A stretch of DNA of 64,000 nt from an uncultured Verrucomicrobiota bacterium (GTDB taxonomy: Bacteria; Verrucomicrobiota; Verrucomicrobiia; Verrucomicrobiales; Verrucomicrobiaceae). Each line of letters starts with the position of its first letter. Positions within the stretch are counted from its first letter, which is position 1. Location: positions 1 through 64,000 of the forward strand of contig CAINGK010000173.1 of assembly GCA_903848465.1 (NCBI GenBank). The letters run 5' to 3'. Positions 52,455 to 61,521 of this stretch are shown piece by piece. Under the pieces are notes generated by a model. That model made no database searches, was not told the DNA's origin, and saw only the letters and a list, made by a program, of their open reading frames with translations. The translations under genes were made by a program, and so were the position numbers.

Positions 52455-53471
52455 TCAGAGGACGATGCGCTCGCCACCTTTGCGGAGGGATTCCTGCGCG
52501 GCTTCCAGCATGCGCACCACGCGCAGACCGGCATGGCCGTCTGCCAGGGGTGTTTTATTATTGCGCACGCAGTCGGCAAAGTGGGCGGCCTCCGCGGCCA
52601 GCGCCTCACGCTGGTCCAGCTTCGGTGCCACCATGTCTCCCACGCGGTAGTCCACGCGGAACTTAGCTAGCGAATCCTGGTCGAGCTGGCTGACGACGAT
52701 GCCCTTGTCATACACCTTGACCTTCTCGCTGGCGGCCATGTCGTCATAGACGATCATTTTCTTCGTGCCGCAGAGCAGGGTGTGGCGGATCTTGACGGGG
52801 GCCAGCCAGTTCCAGTGGAAGTGGGCCACCATGCCGTTTTCAAATTCCAGATGGAGATAAACGAGGTTCTCATGCTTTTGACCGCAATGGCAGGCACCCA
52901 TGGCACGCAGCGCGATAGGCTTCACGGGGAACAGATGGTCGGCGATGGAAAGGTCGTGCGGTCCCAGATCAAAGAGCACGTTGATGTCGTGCTGGAAGAG
53001 TCCCAGGTTGATGCGTACGGAGTCGAAGTAGAGCAGGTCTCCCAGTTCGCCGGAATCGAGCATCTCCTTCATCTTTCTCACGGCACCGGTGAAGAGGAAG
53101 GTGTGGTCCACGGCCAGCACGCGCTGGTGTTTTTCTGCCAGCTCAATCAACGCCTGCGCTTCAGCGGAGGTGTGCGTCATGGGCTTTTCGATGAAGACAT
53201 GCTTGCCAGCTTCAATGGCACGCTTGGCAATCTCGAAGTGGGTCGAAACCGGGGTGGCGATGAGAACGGCATGCACCTCCGGGTCCTCTAGTACATCCTC
53301 CAGACGGCCGGTCGTCCGTGCGGCTGGCCAACTGGCAGTCGCCTGCTTCTGCCTGGCCGGGCTCAGATCGCAAATCCAAGAGACGGCACAGTTTTCTTGC
53401 GCTCCAAAATTTCTTGCCAGATTCGGACCCCAGTAGCCAAAACCAATCAGTCCAAAGTTCAACGCGGTCAT
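52455..53471 (-). CDS. Gfo/Idh/MocA-family oxidoreductase (WbpB-like)
   Basis: A 338-residue NAD-dependent oxidoreductase with LNFGLIGFGYWGPNLARNFG, AVLIATPVSTHFEIAKRAIE, HVFIEKPMTHTSAEAQ (the EKP motif) and a catalytic-region VLFDLGPHDLSIADHLF. WbpB/WlbA-type enzymes oxidise C3 of UDP-GlcNAc uronic acid. It opens the minus-strand run to 46693 and lies divergent from the membrane glycosyltransferase gene. Confidence 0.87.
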   Translation of the reverse strand: MTALNFGLIGFGYWGPNLARNFGAQENCAVSWICDLSPARQKQATASWPAARTTGRLEDVLEDPEVHAVLIATPVSTHFEIAKRAIEAGKHVFIEKPMTHTSAEAQALIELAEKHQRVLAVDHTFLFTGAVRKMKEMLDSGELGDLLYFDSVRINLGLFQHDINVLFDLGPHDLSIADHLFPVKPIALRAMGACHCGQKHENLVYLHLEFENGMVAHFHWNWLAPVKIRHTLLCGTKKMIVYDDMAASEKVKVYDKGIVVSQLDQDSLAKFRVDYRVGDMVAPKLDQREALAAEAAHFADCVRNNKTPLADGHAGLRVVRMLEAAQESLRKGGERIVL

Positions 53472-53608
53472 GGCAATTCCCGGTTGTGGTTGTAGGACAT
53501 AGGCATGAGGGATTGCATAATGATCTCGCGGTTGGGAACGGGCTTCATCTTGACTCGATTATGGTTAAATGGCAAAGCCGTCCTCTCCACGCAACCGATA
53601 AATCCACC

Positions 53609-55606
53609 ATGCCCTCATTCCTACGCGCCCTGCGCCGCCCTGCCGGACTCTTCCGGGCAGGTATCCTTGTGTTTCTGCTGGCGCGGCTGTGGCTGGTCTG
53701 GGCGGGTGCGTTCACCTCGCCTTTCCCAAGAAACGGCGCGGATGCGCTGACTTACCTGTGGCGTGGGGAGTACATGATGACCGGATTCAATCAGGATCTG
53801 CCTGCGGTGCATGACATCTTCGATCAGACAACCGAGGCGGCGCAGGTGGTCAAGGATGGCGGAGACTGGCAGTTTTTCACCAATCTGCGCATTCAGGGCA
53901 GCATGTCTCCGGTGCATGACCTGATCGTGTGCGCCTTTCTCAAAACCGGACTGCCACTGCGCTTTGTTTACGCCTTGGTGGAGACCGTGGGTGTGTGCGT
54001 CATGGCATGGGCTTTCGCCTTGCTGGGACTCCGGCTCGTAGGTCCGCGAGGAGCAGGGATGGGCATGCTACTGCTGGCCTTCATGATGTTGCCGCGGCAG
54101 GGGATAGCCACCTACATTCCCTCCACCTTGTGCTGCTCGTTGGCGGTGCTCCTGTGGGCGGTGTTGATTCACCGGCCATGGCGGCCGCGCTGGCCGATGG
54201 TGGCGCTCTTGGCTGCGCTGATCACGCTATGCCACCCCGTTGGGCAGGCGCATCTGGCCGGTGCTGGCATGTTTTATTTTATGCTGCTCTGGGGGCATGC
54301 TGGATCTTGGCGGGACAAAATCATTCGTCTGGCCGCCATGGCGGGTGTTTTCTTTGTAGCGGTCTGCCTGCCCTACACCGCCTACCTGATCTGGCCACAA
54401 CTGCGCCCCTCGGAACATGGCATCGGGCTTGATTTTGACTTCCTTGGTGGGCTGCAAAAGAATGCCAGCTACGCCATCAAGATGATCTGGAATGTGCTGC
54501 GCTGGAATCCGCTCTTTGCGGTGCTGCTGGTCTCTGCGCTGGTGAAAACCGCGCGCTTGCCGCAGCGCTGCCGTGCCGCAGGGGGGGCAGCGCTCGTGCT
54601 GCTCCTCGTCTCCATGGTTCACATGGTCACCGGCTTTCCGGCGGAGACCTTCTCGCGGCTGTTGGTCATTCTGGTGGTGGTTGCGGCGGCTCTCGCCGGG
54701 CGCTTCTTCGTCAGCGGTCTCAAGTCATCTTTTTGGCGCGGTGCTGCAACTGTGGGGGCGCTGGGGACGGCCATTTGGTTTCTTGTTCCCAATGGTTTCA
54801 TTGACCTGCATGCCACCCCGACCGTCGTCAGTATCGAACGGCTCAGGGAGCGTCTGACCCAGGAGAATAAAGAGCGATCCATCGTTTATCTGGATGGTGC
54901 CACGGCTTTTCAATCGGCCCTCATGGCCGGTGGGGCATCCCACCACGCCATCATCGTTAATAATTACAAGGACCGTGCCAAAGCCATCGCTCATATGGAT
55001 GTCGCGCAGCCGCACCTCCTGATGCTCACGCCGCCCAAGGCGCTGAACTCGGTGTCGATGATCCGACCGTACTCAGTGCGGATGAAGCGTTTTGGCTTCT
55101 GTCTGCCCTTTGTGGAGCAGGTCGATGTGGACAGCCAGGATGGCTCACCTTTGAATGCCGTGTGGGTGAAATTTGAAAGTCACACGTCAGGCTTCGACAT
55201 CGCATTGTCATGGCGTGATGCGCAAATGCGCACGGTTGAGGCGGTGGTGCAGGTGCCGGGGAAACACCAGGGGTGGCTGGAACTGCGCCCGCCGGCGGAA
55301 CTGAGCAGCGCCACCCAGTTGATCATGCACACGCCGCGCAAAGACGCCTGGATCACGGGCGTTGCTTCCACATCCAGCGAAAGCCTGCGCTGGCCCTGGG
55401 GGAAGCCATGGGCCATCAGCTACTATCCACGTTTTGCTCCGGGACCGGAAGCTTACCGCATACGCTTTGACTGGCCGGCGTTGTTTGCTGAGCAGGGCAT
55501 GGAAGCCGTGCTACCGTTGTTGGCGGATGACCTCAAGATCGAGTCGGATGATACCGGCCTGCTGCTGCTCCGAGGCTCCCGCCGCAATCCCAATCCCCAT
55601 CCATGA
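53609..55606 (+). CDS. Membrane glycosyltransferase (GT-C type), unrecognised subgroup
   Basis: A 665-residue protein with about eleven membrane helices over residues 10-390 and a soluble C-terminal domain. An acidic stretch, GADALTYLWRGEYM, follows the first helix, where GT-C enzymes carry their catalytic Asp/Glu. Such enzymes use polyprenyl-phosphate sugars to glycosylate glycans or proteins outside the inner membrane. ATG at 53609 starts just before the first helix; the ORF's earlier part lies over the WbpB-like gene. It overlaps the methyltransferase gene at 55603 by four bases. Confidence 0.72.
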   Translation: MPSFLRALRRPAGLFRAGILVFLLARLWLVWAGAFTSPFPRNGADALTYLWRGEYMMTGFNQDLPAVHDIFDQTTEAAQVVKDGGDWQFFTNLRIQGSMSPVHDLIVCAFLKTGLPLRFVYALVETVGVCVMAWAFALLGLRLVGPRGAGMGMLLLAFMMLPRQGIATYIPSTLCCSLAVLLWAVLIHRPWRPRWPMVALLAALITLCHPVGQAHLAGAGMFYFMLLWGHAGSWRDKIIRLAAMAGVFFVAVCLPYTAYLIWPQLRPSEHGIGLDFDFLGGLQKNASYAIKMIWNVLRWNPLFAVLLVSALVKTARLPQRCRAAGGAALVLLLVSMVHMVTGFPAETFSRLLVILVVVAAALAGRFFVSGLKSSFWRGAATVGALGTAIWFLVPNGFIDLHATPTVVSIERLRERLTQENKERSIVYLDGATAFQSALMAGGASHHAIIVNNYKDRAKAIAHMDVAQPHLLMLTPPKALNSVSMIRPYSVRMKRFGFCLPFVEQVDVDSQDGSPLNAVWVKFESHTSGFDIALSWRDAQMRTVEAVVQVPGKHQGWLELRPPAELSSATQLIMHTPRKDAWITGVASTSSESLRWPWGKPWAISYYPRFAPGPEAYRIRFDWPALFAEQGMEAVLPLLADDLKIESDDTGLLLLRGSRRNPNPHP

Positions 55607-56430
55607 ATAGCCCACCTTCCGCAGACGCCTACGTACTCCTTGATAGCGGCGGCGGGCGTCTCCTCGAAAAGCTTGGCCCGCTGGTGTCATCACGTGCTGC
55701 CCATGCAGTCTGGTGGCGGCGCAAACTGCCCGGTGCAGAGTGGCGCAAGGCCGTGGAATTGAAGCGCGAGGTGAAGGAACCCTTGAAACTGCACATCGGC
55801 TCGCTGCGCTTTCTGCTTTCTCCCCAAGGTGGAGTGCGGGCACTGGCTCCCGAGCTGCAGGAGCAATGGGAGCGGGTCAGCAGCTTGTGCGCGGCGTTTG
55901 CGGAAAAACAGCGCCGTCCGGCGCGTGTGCTGCATCTCTTTGGCGGTGCGGGTGGTTTCACGCTGGCAGCGGCGCAGGCCGGAGCGGCAGTGGCGCATGT
56001 GGACACCTCGGCAGATGCCATCAAGCGCGCGCGTGACCATGCGGCGCTCAACACCCTGGCCAACCGTGAAATCCGCTGGGTGGTGGATGATCCGGTGAAG
56101 TTCGCCCAGCGGGAGCGCACGCAGACGACGCGCTACGATTTGATCGTGATCGACCCCTACACCCCCAAGGATGCGAAGCGCGGTGGATTCGAACTGGAGC
56201 GCGATCTCGGCGCGCTGCTCGGCACCGCCAGTGGTTTGATGTCCGACAAACCCATCGGTGTGCTGCTGTGCTGCCGTCAGGGGGCCGTCTCGCCTACCAC
56301 GTTGCAGCATCTCATGCGGCAGGAGTTCAGCATTTTCGGCGGGACGGTCGAGGGCGGGGAGATTCTGCTCAAAGGTGCCGAAGGGGTGCCTGCGGTTCCA
56401 AGCGGAACTATGGCTTGGTGGATGAAATAG
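55603..56430 (+). CDS. RlmI-like methyltransferase paralog with altered motif IV
   Basis: A 275-residue protein homologous to the one at 8521: YVLLDSGGGRLLEKLG matches its start, and motif I is VLHLFGGAGGFTLAAAQAG. Where the other has LILDPPSYGRG, this one has VIDPYTPKDAKRG, so the DPPSY catalytic motif is replaced by DPYTP. It keeps the SAM-site acidic region (HVDTSADAIKRARDH). It may have a different target or be catalytically weak. It is coupled to the GT-C gene by an ATGA overlap. Confidence 0.75.
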   Translation: MNSPPSADAYVLLDSGGGRLLEKLGPLVSSRAAHAVWWRRKLPGAEWRKAVELKREVKEPLKLHIGSLRFLLSPQGGVRALAPELQEQWERVSSLCAAFAEKQRRPARVLHLFGGAGGFTLAAAQAGAAVAHVDTSADAIKRARDHAALNTLANREIRWVVDDPVKFAQRERTQTTRYDLIVIDPYTPKDAKRGGFELERDLGALLGTASGLMSDKPIGVLLCCRQGAVSPTTLQHLMRQEFSIFGGTVEGGEILLKGAEGVPAVPSGTMAWWMK

Positions 56431-56460
56431 GTCAGATCGAGCGTTGGTGCTTTCTCGACC

Positions 56461-58524
56461 ATGAAAAAATTGTGCCTCTTCTTCCTGCTGGCTTGTCTCT
56501 CATCACCGGTGTGCGCTCAGCTCCGCACTGATGGTGCCACGGCTTCGTTCCAAGGCAGCCTGCCACCGAAACCCACCGCCGCCTTATCGGCAGAACAGGA
56601 GGCTGGAATCGCCAGCGAACTGGCGGTGGTGACGCAAGCCTTTGAAGCCGTGAAGCAGCACCCGCGCGCAGCGGATGCAGACATTTTCATCAAGGCCGTG
56701 CGCTATGCACTGGAGTTCCATGAATGGTATGACAAGAAGCCCGAGGATGGAGTGAAGAAGGCGACGGCGCTGCTGGATGAAGCGAAGAAGCGCATCGCCG
56801 CACTCAAGAAAAACGAAACGCCGTGGATGAACGGCAGCGGGCAGAAGGTGCTGGGCTTTTACTCGAAGATTGATGATTCACCGCAACCCTATGGCGTGGA
56901 AGTGCCGGAAGGTCTGGAGTTTGGCGCGGGCAAGAAACCGGTGCCGATGTGGATCTGGCTGCATGGCCGGGGCGACACCGCCACGGATCTGCCGTTTGTT
57001 TATTCACGGCTGATGGCGAAGAAGCCGGGGCAGTTTCAGCCGGCGGGCACGATTGTGATTCATCCCTTTGGGCGGTACTGCAACGGCTTCAAGAGCGCGG
57101 GCGAGACGGACGTGTTTGAATGCCGTGATGATGCGACCAAGCGCTTCAATGTGGACACGAACCGCGTGGCCATTGCGGGTTTCAGCATGGGCGGCGCAGG
57201 CGCGTGGCATCTCGGTGCGCACTATGCGGACCAGTGGGTCTGCGTGCATACCGGAGCGGGCTTTGCGGATGTGAAGCGCTATCAAAAACTCACGCCGGAC
57301 AAGTATCCGGTCTGGTATGAGCAGACGCTGTGGGGCGTGTATGACGTGCCCGACTATGCGCGGAATTTCTTCAACGTGCCGCTCATCAGCTACAGTGGCG
57401 AGATCGATGCCCAGCGTGACAGCGCCGAATACATGATGGAAGTGCTTGGCAAAGAAGGGCTGCACCCGCCACATCTCATCGGCCCCGGCATGCCGCACAA
57501 GTACCACCCCGAGGTGATCAAAGAAGTACAGGCGTGGGTGGAAAAAGCGGTCGCCAAAGGGCGCGACCTGTTTCCTGACGAAGTCCACATCCAGACCAAG
57601 ACCCCCTTCTATGGCCGCATGAAGTGGCTGAACCTGCATGGGATGGAGGAAAGCTGGAAGGAAGCGCGGCTCGATGCCAAGGTGGTGGACGGGCAGACGA
57701 TCGAGATGAAGTCGCAGAATGTGACGCGCATCGTGTTCTATCCGCCGCCGCAGGCGCGGAAGGGCGGGGGAGCGCTCAAGGTGCTCATTGATGGCACCCC
57801 GCTGAAACTCAAAATTGGTCCCGTGGCATCGCAGTTTGAGACCTTCATGAGCCCCGGCCCAAAGGTGGCAGGGGCGATGTGCCGCCTAATCAAAGAGAAC
57901 GGTAAGTGGCGTGATTTTGGCAATGCGGAGCCCTTTCCGCACGACACTCCGGCCGGGGGCAAGCCGGGTGCCCATCCGGGGCCGATGGATGCGAGTTTCA
58001 TGAAGCGCTTCCTTGTAGTGCTGCCAGATGGAAAATCATCCTCGCCTGCGGTCGATGCGTGGGTGAACGCCGAGGCGGCGCATTTCATCCAGCGCTGGAA
58101 GGGCCTTATGCGTGGCGATGCCCATGTGGTGAAGGCCTCCGAAGTGGGGGATATTTATGAAGCTGGCAAAACGCAAAGCCTCATCCTCTGGGGTACGCCG
58201 GAATCCAACTCCTGCCTCAAGCAGCTTGCTGCGTCACTGCCTGTGAAATGGGACGCGGAAAAGGTGAGCATGGGCGGACAGTCGTTTGACGCGAAGACGC
58301 ACGTGCCCCTGCTGACTTATCCCTGCCTGAAATCGCTGGGCTTTGAGGCGGTGATCAATTCCGGCCTCACCTTCCGCGAGGCGCATGACAAGACCAATTC
58401 CCTGCAAAACCCCAAGCTCCCTGACTGGGCCATCCTCGACATCACGCAGCCGCCGAGTGCTGCGGCAGCGGGGAAAGTCGTGGCGGCGGACTTCTTCGAT
58501 GAACTCTGGCAGGTGAAGAAGTAA
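56461..58524 (+). CDS. Secreted alpha/beta-hydrolase, carboxylesterase-like
   Basis: A 687-residue protein with a Sec signal peptide (MKKLCLFFLLACLSSPVCAQ, cleaved after VCA). The hydrolase domain has WIWLHGRGDTATDLPF (oxyanion loop), the nucleophile elbow GFSMGGAGAWHLGA with Ser242, a candidate Asp in YSGEIDAQRD and a His in PGMPHKYHPE. A C-terminal extension of about 280 residues without a named domain follows. The layout is close to poly-hydroxyalkanoate depolymerase/feruloyl esterase relatives common in Verrucomicrobiota and Planctomycetota. The substrate is unknown. Confidence 0.8.
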   Translation: MKKLCLFFLLACLSSPVCAQLRTDGATASFQGSLPPKPTAALSAEQEAGIASELAVVTQAFEAVKQHPRAADADIFIKAVRYALEFHEWYDKKPEDGVKKATALLDEAKKRIAALKKNETPWMNGSGQKVLGFYSKIDDSPQPYGVEVPEGLEFGAGKKPVPMWIWLHGRGDTATDLPFVYSRLMAKKPGQFQPAGTIVIHPFGRYCNGFKSAGETDVFECRDDATKRFNVDTNRVAIAGFSMGGAGAWHLGAHYADQWVCVHTGAGFADVKRYQKLTPDKYPVWYEQTLWGVYDVPDYARNFFNVPLISYSGEIDAQRDSAEYMMEVLGKEGLHPPHLIGPGMPHKYHPEVIKEVQAWVEKAVAKGRDLFPDEVHIQTKTPFYGRMKWLNLHGMEESWKEARLDAKVVDGQTIEMKSQNVTRIVFYPPPQARKGGGALKVLIDGTPLKLKIGPVASQFETFMSPGPKVAGAMCRLIKENGKWRDFGNAEPFPHDTPAGGKPGAHPGPMDASFMKRFLVVLPDGKSSSPAVDAWVNAEAAHFIQRWKGLMRGDAHVVKASEVGDIYEAGKTQSLILWGTPESNSCLKQLAASLPVKWDAEKVSMGGQSFDAKTHVPLLTYPCLKSLGFEAVINSGLTFREAHDKTNSLQNPKLPDWAILDITQPPSAAAAGKVVAADFFDELWQVKK

Positions 58525-58541
58525 GGGGAATCTGTTGCAGG

Positions 58542-59063
58542 CTAAGCCGCTGCCAGCAGCGTGATCTGCCTACCCTCTTGCATCTCCACGCCGGTGAGGT
58601 CTGCGCCATCGAGGTCTGCGCCCAGCAGGTTCGCGCGGATCAGGCGCGTGCCGCTGAGGTCGGCACCGCAAAGATTCGCGTTGGCGAAATTCGCCCGCCG
58701 CAGGTCCGTGTCGTGAAAATTCACCCGGCGCAGGTCCGCTCCCAGCAACTGAACGCCGGTGCATTTGGCTCCGCGCAGGTCTGCACCTTCGAGGTTCGCC
58801 AGGCTGAGGTCGGCACCGTTGAGATTCGCCCCGCGAAGATCGGCCAGGCTGAGATCCGCGCCACGCAGGTTGGCCAGACTAAGGTCTGCGCCGTTGAGAT
58901 TGGCGAGGTGCAGATTCGCCTGGGCCAGATTCACGCGGCGGAGATCAGCACCGCCGAGATTGGCCTCGCTGAGGCTGGCCGACTGGAGACCTTCATCCAG
59001 GAGGAAGGTGTTCCAGGCATATGCACCTTGCTTTAGAACTTCCAGACAGGTTATCTTTTCCAT
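58542..59063 (-). CDS. Pentapeptide-repeat protein
   Basis: A 173-residue protein with about 25 tandem A(D/N)LXX repeats from residue 30 on, such as [20 protein letters not shown]. Pentapeptide proteins fold into a right-handed beta-helix and may bind proteins or mimic DNA (gyrase-protecting Qnr types), but most have no known role. ATG at 59063 ([13 protein letters not shown]) is preferred to the ATG at 59078; both are open. The N-terminal 25 residues are non-repeat. It is convergent with the esterase gene. Confidence 0.85.
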   Translation of the reverse strand: MEKITCLEVLKQGAYAWNTFLLDEGLQSASLSEANLGGADLRRVNLAQANLHLANLNGADLSLANLRGADLSLADLRGANLNGADLSLANLEGADLRGAKCTGVQLLGADLRRVNFHDTDLRRANFANANLCGADLSGTRLIRANLLGADLDGADLTGVEMQEGRQITLLAAA

Positions 59064-59240
59064 ATTGTAGCTTCCCATGGTCCAGAGCCTGGTAAAGACG
59101 CAGGTTGTAATGAGTTTGTGTGCAGTTTACGCAGACTTCACACTTGAGCTGCGCGCGCGAGTGACTACAAAAAGGAGTGCGTTTAATAGCTACGCCATGC
59201 GTATCTATGATCCATAGTGACACTGTACTCTTCAACGACC

Positions 59241-60212
59241 ATGAACACACTTACACGCCGTTTCTTCCTTCCCACGCTTGCTGCCACGCTGCTGCTCGGC
59301 ACCGCCGGTGTCCGCGCTGCTGTGGGGGGCATCCAAGATGATGGGGCCTTCTTTTCCGACTTCGCCAAGGTGAATGCCACGGGCACGATCAATGAGGTCG
59401 CCACCCGACTGCACAAGGACATCGTGGTACAAACCTTCGCGGTCGTGCCTGACGACGTGAAGCAGACGGTGCTCCAGGCGGACAAGTCAGCGCCCAACCG
59501 AGGCTTTACCCAGTGGGCGGAACAGCTCGCCCGTAGCAAGAAAGTGAACGGCGTCCTCATCCTGCTCGTCAAACAGCCTGCGCATCTCCAAGTCGTCGTT
59601 GGCACGGAGACTCAGCGAGTGGCCTTCACGCTGCATGACCGTGAGACGCTGGTGCAGCGCATGCTTGAACCGCTGAAGCACAAAAAGAATGATGATGCGC
59701 TGATTGATGGGGTGAACTTCATTGCCACGACCATGAAGGCGCATCACAACGGCGCAGCGGCACCGCTTAGCTCCAGGATGCACACCACGACGCAGGGAGG
59801 TTCTTCCTGGCTGCCTACGATTGGCATCGTGCTGCTGATCTGGGTGGGGTTCAGCCTCATTCGCGGCCTGTTCCGTTCCCTGTCGGGCGGCGGTGGTGCT
59901 CCCGTCGGCGGGATGGGCGGCATGGGCCAGCCTTACGGCGGCGGCGGTGGCGGCTTTTTCCAGAACATGATGGGCAGCATGTTTGGCGCTGCCGCTGGCA
60001 TGTGGATGTATGACAATTTCTTTGGCTCACACAGCTCCGCCTCCACCTTCGGCGCACAGCCCCCAGACTCACTGAACAACGACGCTGGCTTCTCCGGCAC
60101 TGACACCGACTACACCAGTTCCGGTGGTAGTTTCAGCGATGACTCCGACAGCAGCTTCGGCGGCGGTGATTCGGGTGGCGGCAGCGACTTTGGCGGCGGC
60201 GGAGATTTTTAA
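59241..60212 (+). CDS. Secreted TPM-domain protein with Gly/Ser-rich tail
   Basis: A 323-residue protein. It begins MNTLTRRFFLPTLAATLLLG, a signal sequence with paired Arg. A TPM domain follows (about residues 35-155; DIVVQTFAVVPDDVKQ, GVLILLVKQPAHLQVVVGTE), then a membrane helix (WLPTIGIVLLIWVGFSLIRG) and a long Gly/Ser/Asp-rich tail ending SDFGGGGDF. TPM proteins occur in photosystem II repair and membrane stress; the role here is unknown. ATG at 59241 is used over 59217. Confidence 0.78.
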   Translation: MNTLTRRFFLPTLAATLLLGTAGVRAAVGGIQDDGAFFSDFAKVNATGTINEVATRLHKDIVVQTFAVVPDDVKQTVLQADKSAPNRGFTQWAEQLARSKKVNGVLILLVKQPAHLQVVVGTETQRVAFTLHDRETLVQRMLEPLKHKKNDDALIDGVNFIATTMKAHHNGAAAPLSSRMHTTTQGGSSWLPTIGIVLLIWVGFSLIRGLFRSLSGGGGAPVGGMGGMGQPYGGGGGGFFQNMMGSMFGAAAGMWMYDNFFGSHSSASTFGAQPPDSLNNDAGFSGTDTDYTSSGGSFSDDSDSSFGGGDSGGGSDFGGGGDF

Positions 60213-60229
60213 TCTGTCAGCCAGCAACG

Positions 60230-60436
60230 ATGAGCCGTTACGCCAGTAATCAGGATGTCGTGCGCTTCTTTGCCGCGCACGGCATTGAGGTGACCCAGGT
60301 CCGCCGCGAAGGCGCGGTGCGCCACTTGTGCGTGCAGCGCCAGCCGCTCACATTGCCCATGGATGCCAGCCCGGACGATTGCCTCCGGCGAGTGCGCGAG
60401 AGCGTGGCTGCGGCAGAATCGGTGGAGAGCAAATAG
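60230..60436 (+). CDS. Small hypothetical protein
   Basis: A 68-residue protein starting MSRYASNQDVVRFFAAHGIE that I do not recognise. It is soluble and begins 17 bases after the TPM gene, in the same direction. It is convergent with hscB, with three bases between. Its codon use looks like its neighbours'. Being short, it may be spurious. Confidence 0.45.
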   Translation: MSRYASNQDVVRFFAAHGIEVTQVRREGAVRHLCVQRQPLTLPMDASPDDCLRRVRESVAAAESVESK

Positions 60437-60439
60437 GAC

Positions 60440-61000
60440 TCACATCAAGCTCAGCAGGGCTTCGCGCACCTGGGCCTGCCATTTGCCGAAGTAGGCCAGG
60501 CGTGCCTGGAGGATTTGCAGATCGGAGAGGGCGGTGGTGTCGCCGGTGCTGAGGCGGGTGTCGAAGGCGGGTAGGCCTGCCAGCAGGGCGGTGCGCTCGG
60601 CATCGAGCGTGGTGCCGAGGGTTTCGAGCTGTTCACGCAGCCGCATTTCGTCGGGGGCGAGCAGGGCTTTGGCGAGCGCGGAGGTGGCGCTCTGTTTGCG
60701 CTTGAGGAAAGTGGCGACGTTTTGCAGCGCGGGGCCGAGCTGGCCGAAGAGCGCCATCATGCCATCGTCGATGGGCACTGTGCGCCAGGGCACGGCATGC
60801 AGATCGAGCAGGTGCTTGAGGCGTTTCTCGGGGGCTTGCAGGGTGTCGTAGGCGGTGTTGATCTCAGCGGCGCGGGTGGCATCGCCACCGGGCTGGTCCG
60901 GGTGGGCGCTGCGGCTGGCAGCCAGCCAGGCCTGCTGTATCGCTTCGTCATCGAGCGCGGCAATGCGCGGCAGGCCGAGGAGGGCAAAGGCGTTCGACAT
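60440..61000 (-). CDS. hscB: Fe-S cluster co-chaperone HscB-like
   Basis: A 186-residue J-domain protein with HPD at residues 33-35 (SRSAHPDQPGGD) and a C-terminal three-helix region (LAKALLAPDEMRLREQLETL) as in HscB, which delivers IscU to HscA. Lengths of both parts are normal. It follows the A-type Fe-S carrier gene by five bases in the same transcript. HscA, IscU and IscS genes are not in the window. Another J-protein cannot be excluded. Confidence 0.82.
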   Translation of the reverse strand: MSNAFALLGLPRIAALDDEAIQQAWLAASRSAHPDQPGGDATRAAEINTAYDTLQAPEKRLKHLLDLHAVPWRTVPIDDGMMALFGQLGPALQNVATFLKRKQSATSALAKALLAPDEMRLREQLETLGTTLDAERTALLAGLPAFDTRLSTGDTTALSDLQILQARLAYFGKWQAQVREALLSLM

Positions 61001-61005
61001 CGGGC

Positions 61006-61374
61006 TCAGGCAGAAAAGCTTTCACCGCAGGAGCAGGTGACGACGGCGTTTGGGTTCTTCACCTTGAAGCCGCCACTCTGGATGTCGTCGCTGTAGTCCA
61101 ATTCGGAACCGGAGACGAACAGGGCGCTCTTGGGGTCGATGACGACGCGCACCTCGCTGGAAGTGACCATGATGTCGCGATTGGCCGGGCCATCGACGAG
61201 GTCCATCTTGTATTGCAGACCGGAGCAGCCGCCACCGACGACGGCCACGCGCAGCGCTCCATTCTCAGCGCGGCCCTGCTTTTTGAGCAGGCCGAGCAGA
61301 CGGTTGGCGGCGTTCGGCAGCACCTTGATGAGTTTTTCATTGCCGATTTTGAAACTGGGGGCGACGGCGGTCAT
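61006..61374 (-). CDS. A-type Fe-S cluster assembly protein (IscA/ErpA family)
   Basis: A 122-residue protein with the three conserved cysteines of A-type carriers: C50 in VVGGGCSGLQYKMDL and C114/C116 in TCSCGESFSA. These proteins carry iron or clusters to apo-enzymes. It is adjacent to hscB with a five-base gap. The short non-conserved N-terminus is normal. IscA, ErpA and SufA cannot be separated by eye. Confidence 0.92.
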   Translation of the reverse strand: MTAVAPSFKIGNEKLIKVLPNAANRLLGLLKKQGRAENGALRVAVVGGGCSGLQYKMDLVDGPANRDIMVTSSEVRVVIDPKSALFVSGSELDYSDDIQSGGFKVKNPNAVVTCSCGESFSA

Positions 61375-61521
61375 GGGACGAGACTGATAGCGCAGCGAGG
61401 AAAGAAAGCAAAGCGTCGCGGTCGCACGCGGGCAGGGCCGCTATTTTGAGGCCGGTGTGGATTGTGCTTGCCTCAGGGGCGGATTTTTGAGAGGTAAGAG
61501 GGGCAACACCCACCAAACTCC

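Noticed and set aside
54586-54592. Seven-base G run in the GT-C gene as a phase-variation tract
   Set aside because: Too short and too far into the gene to be convincing.
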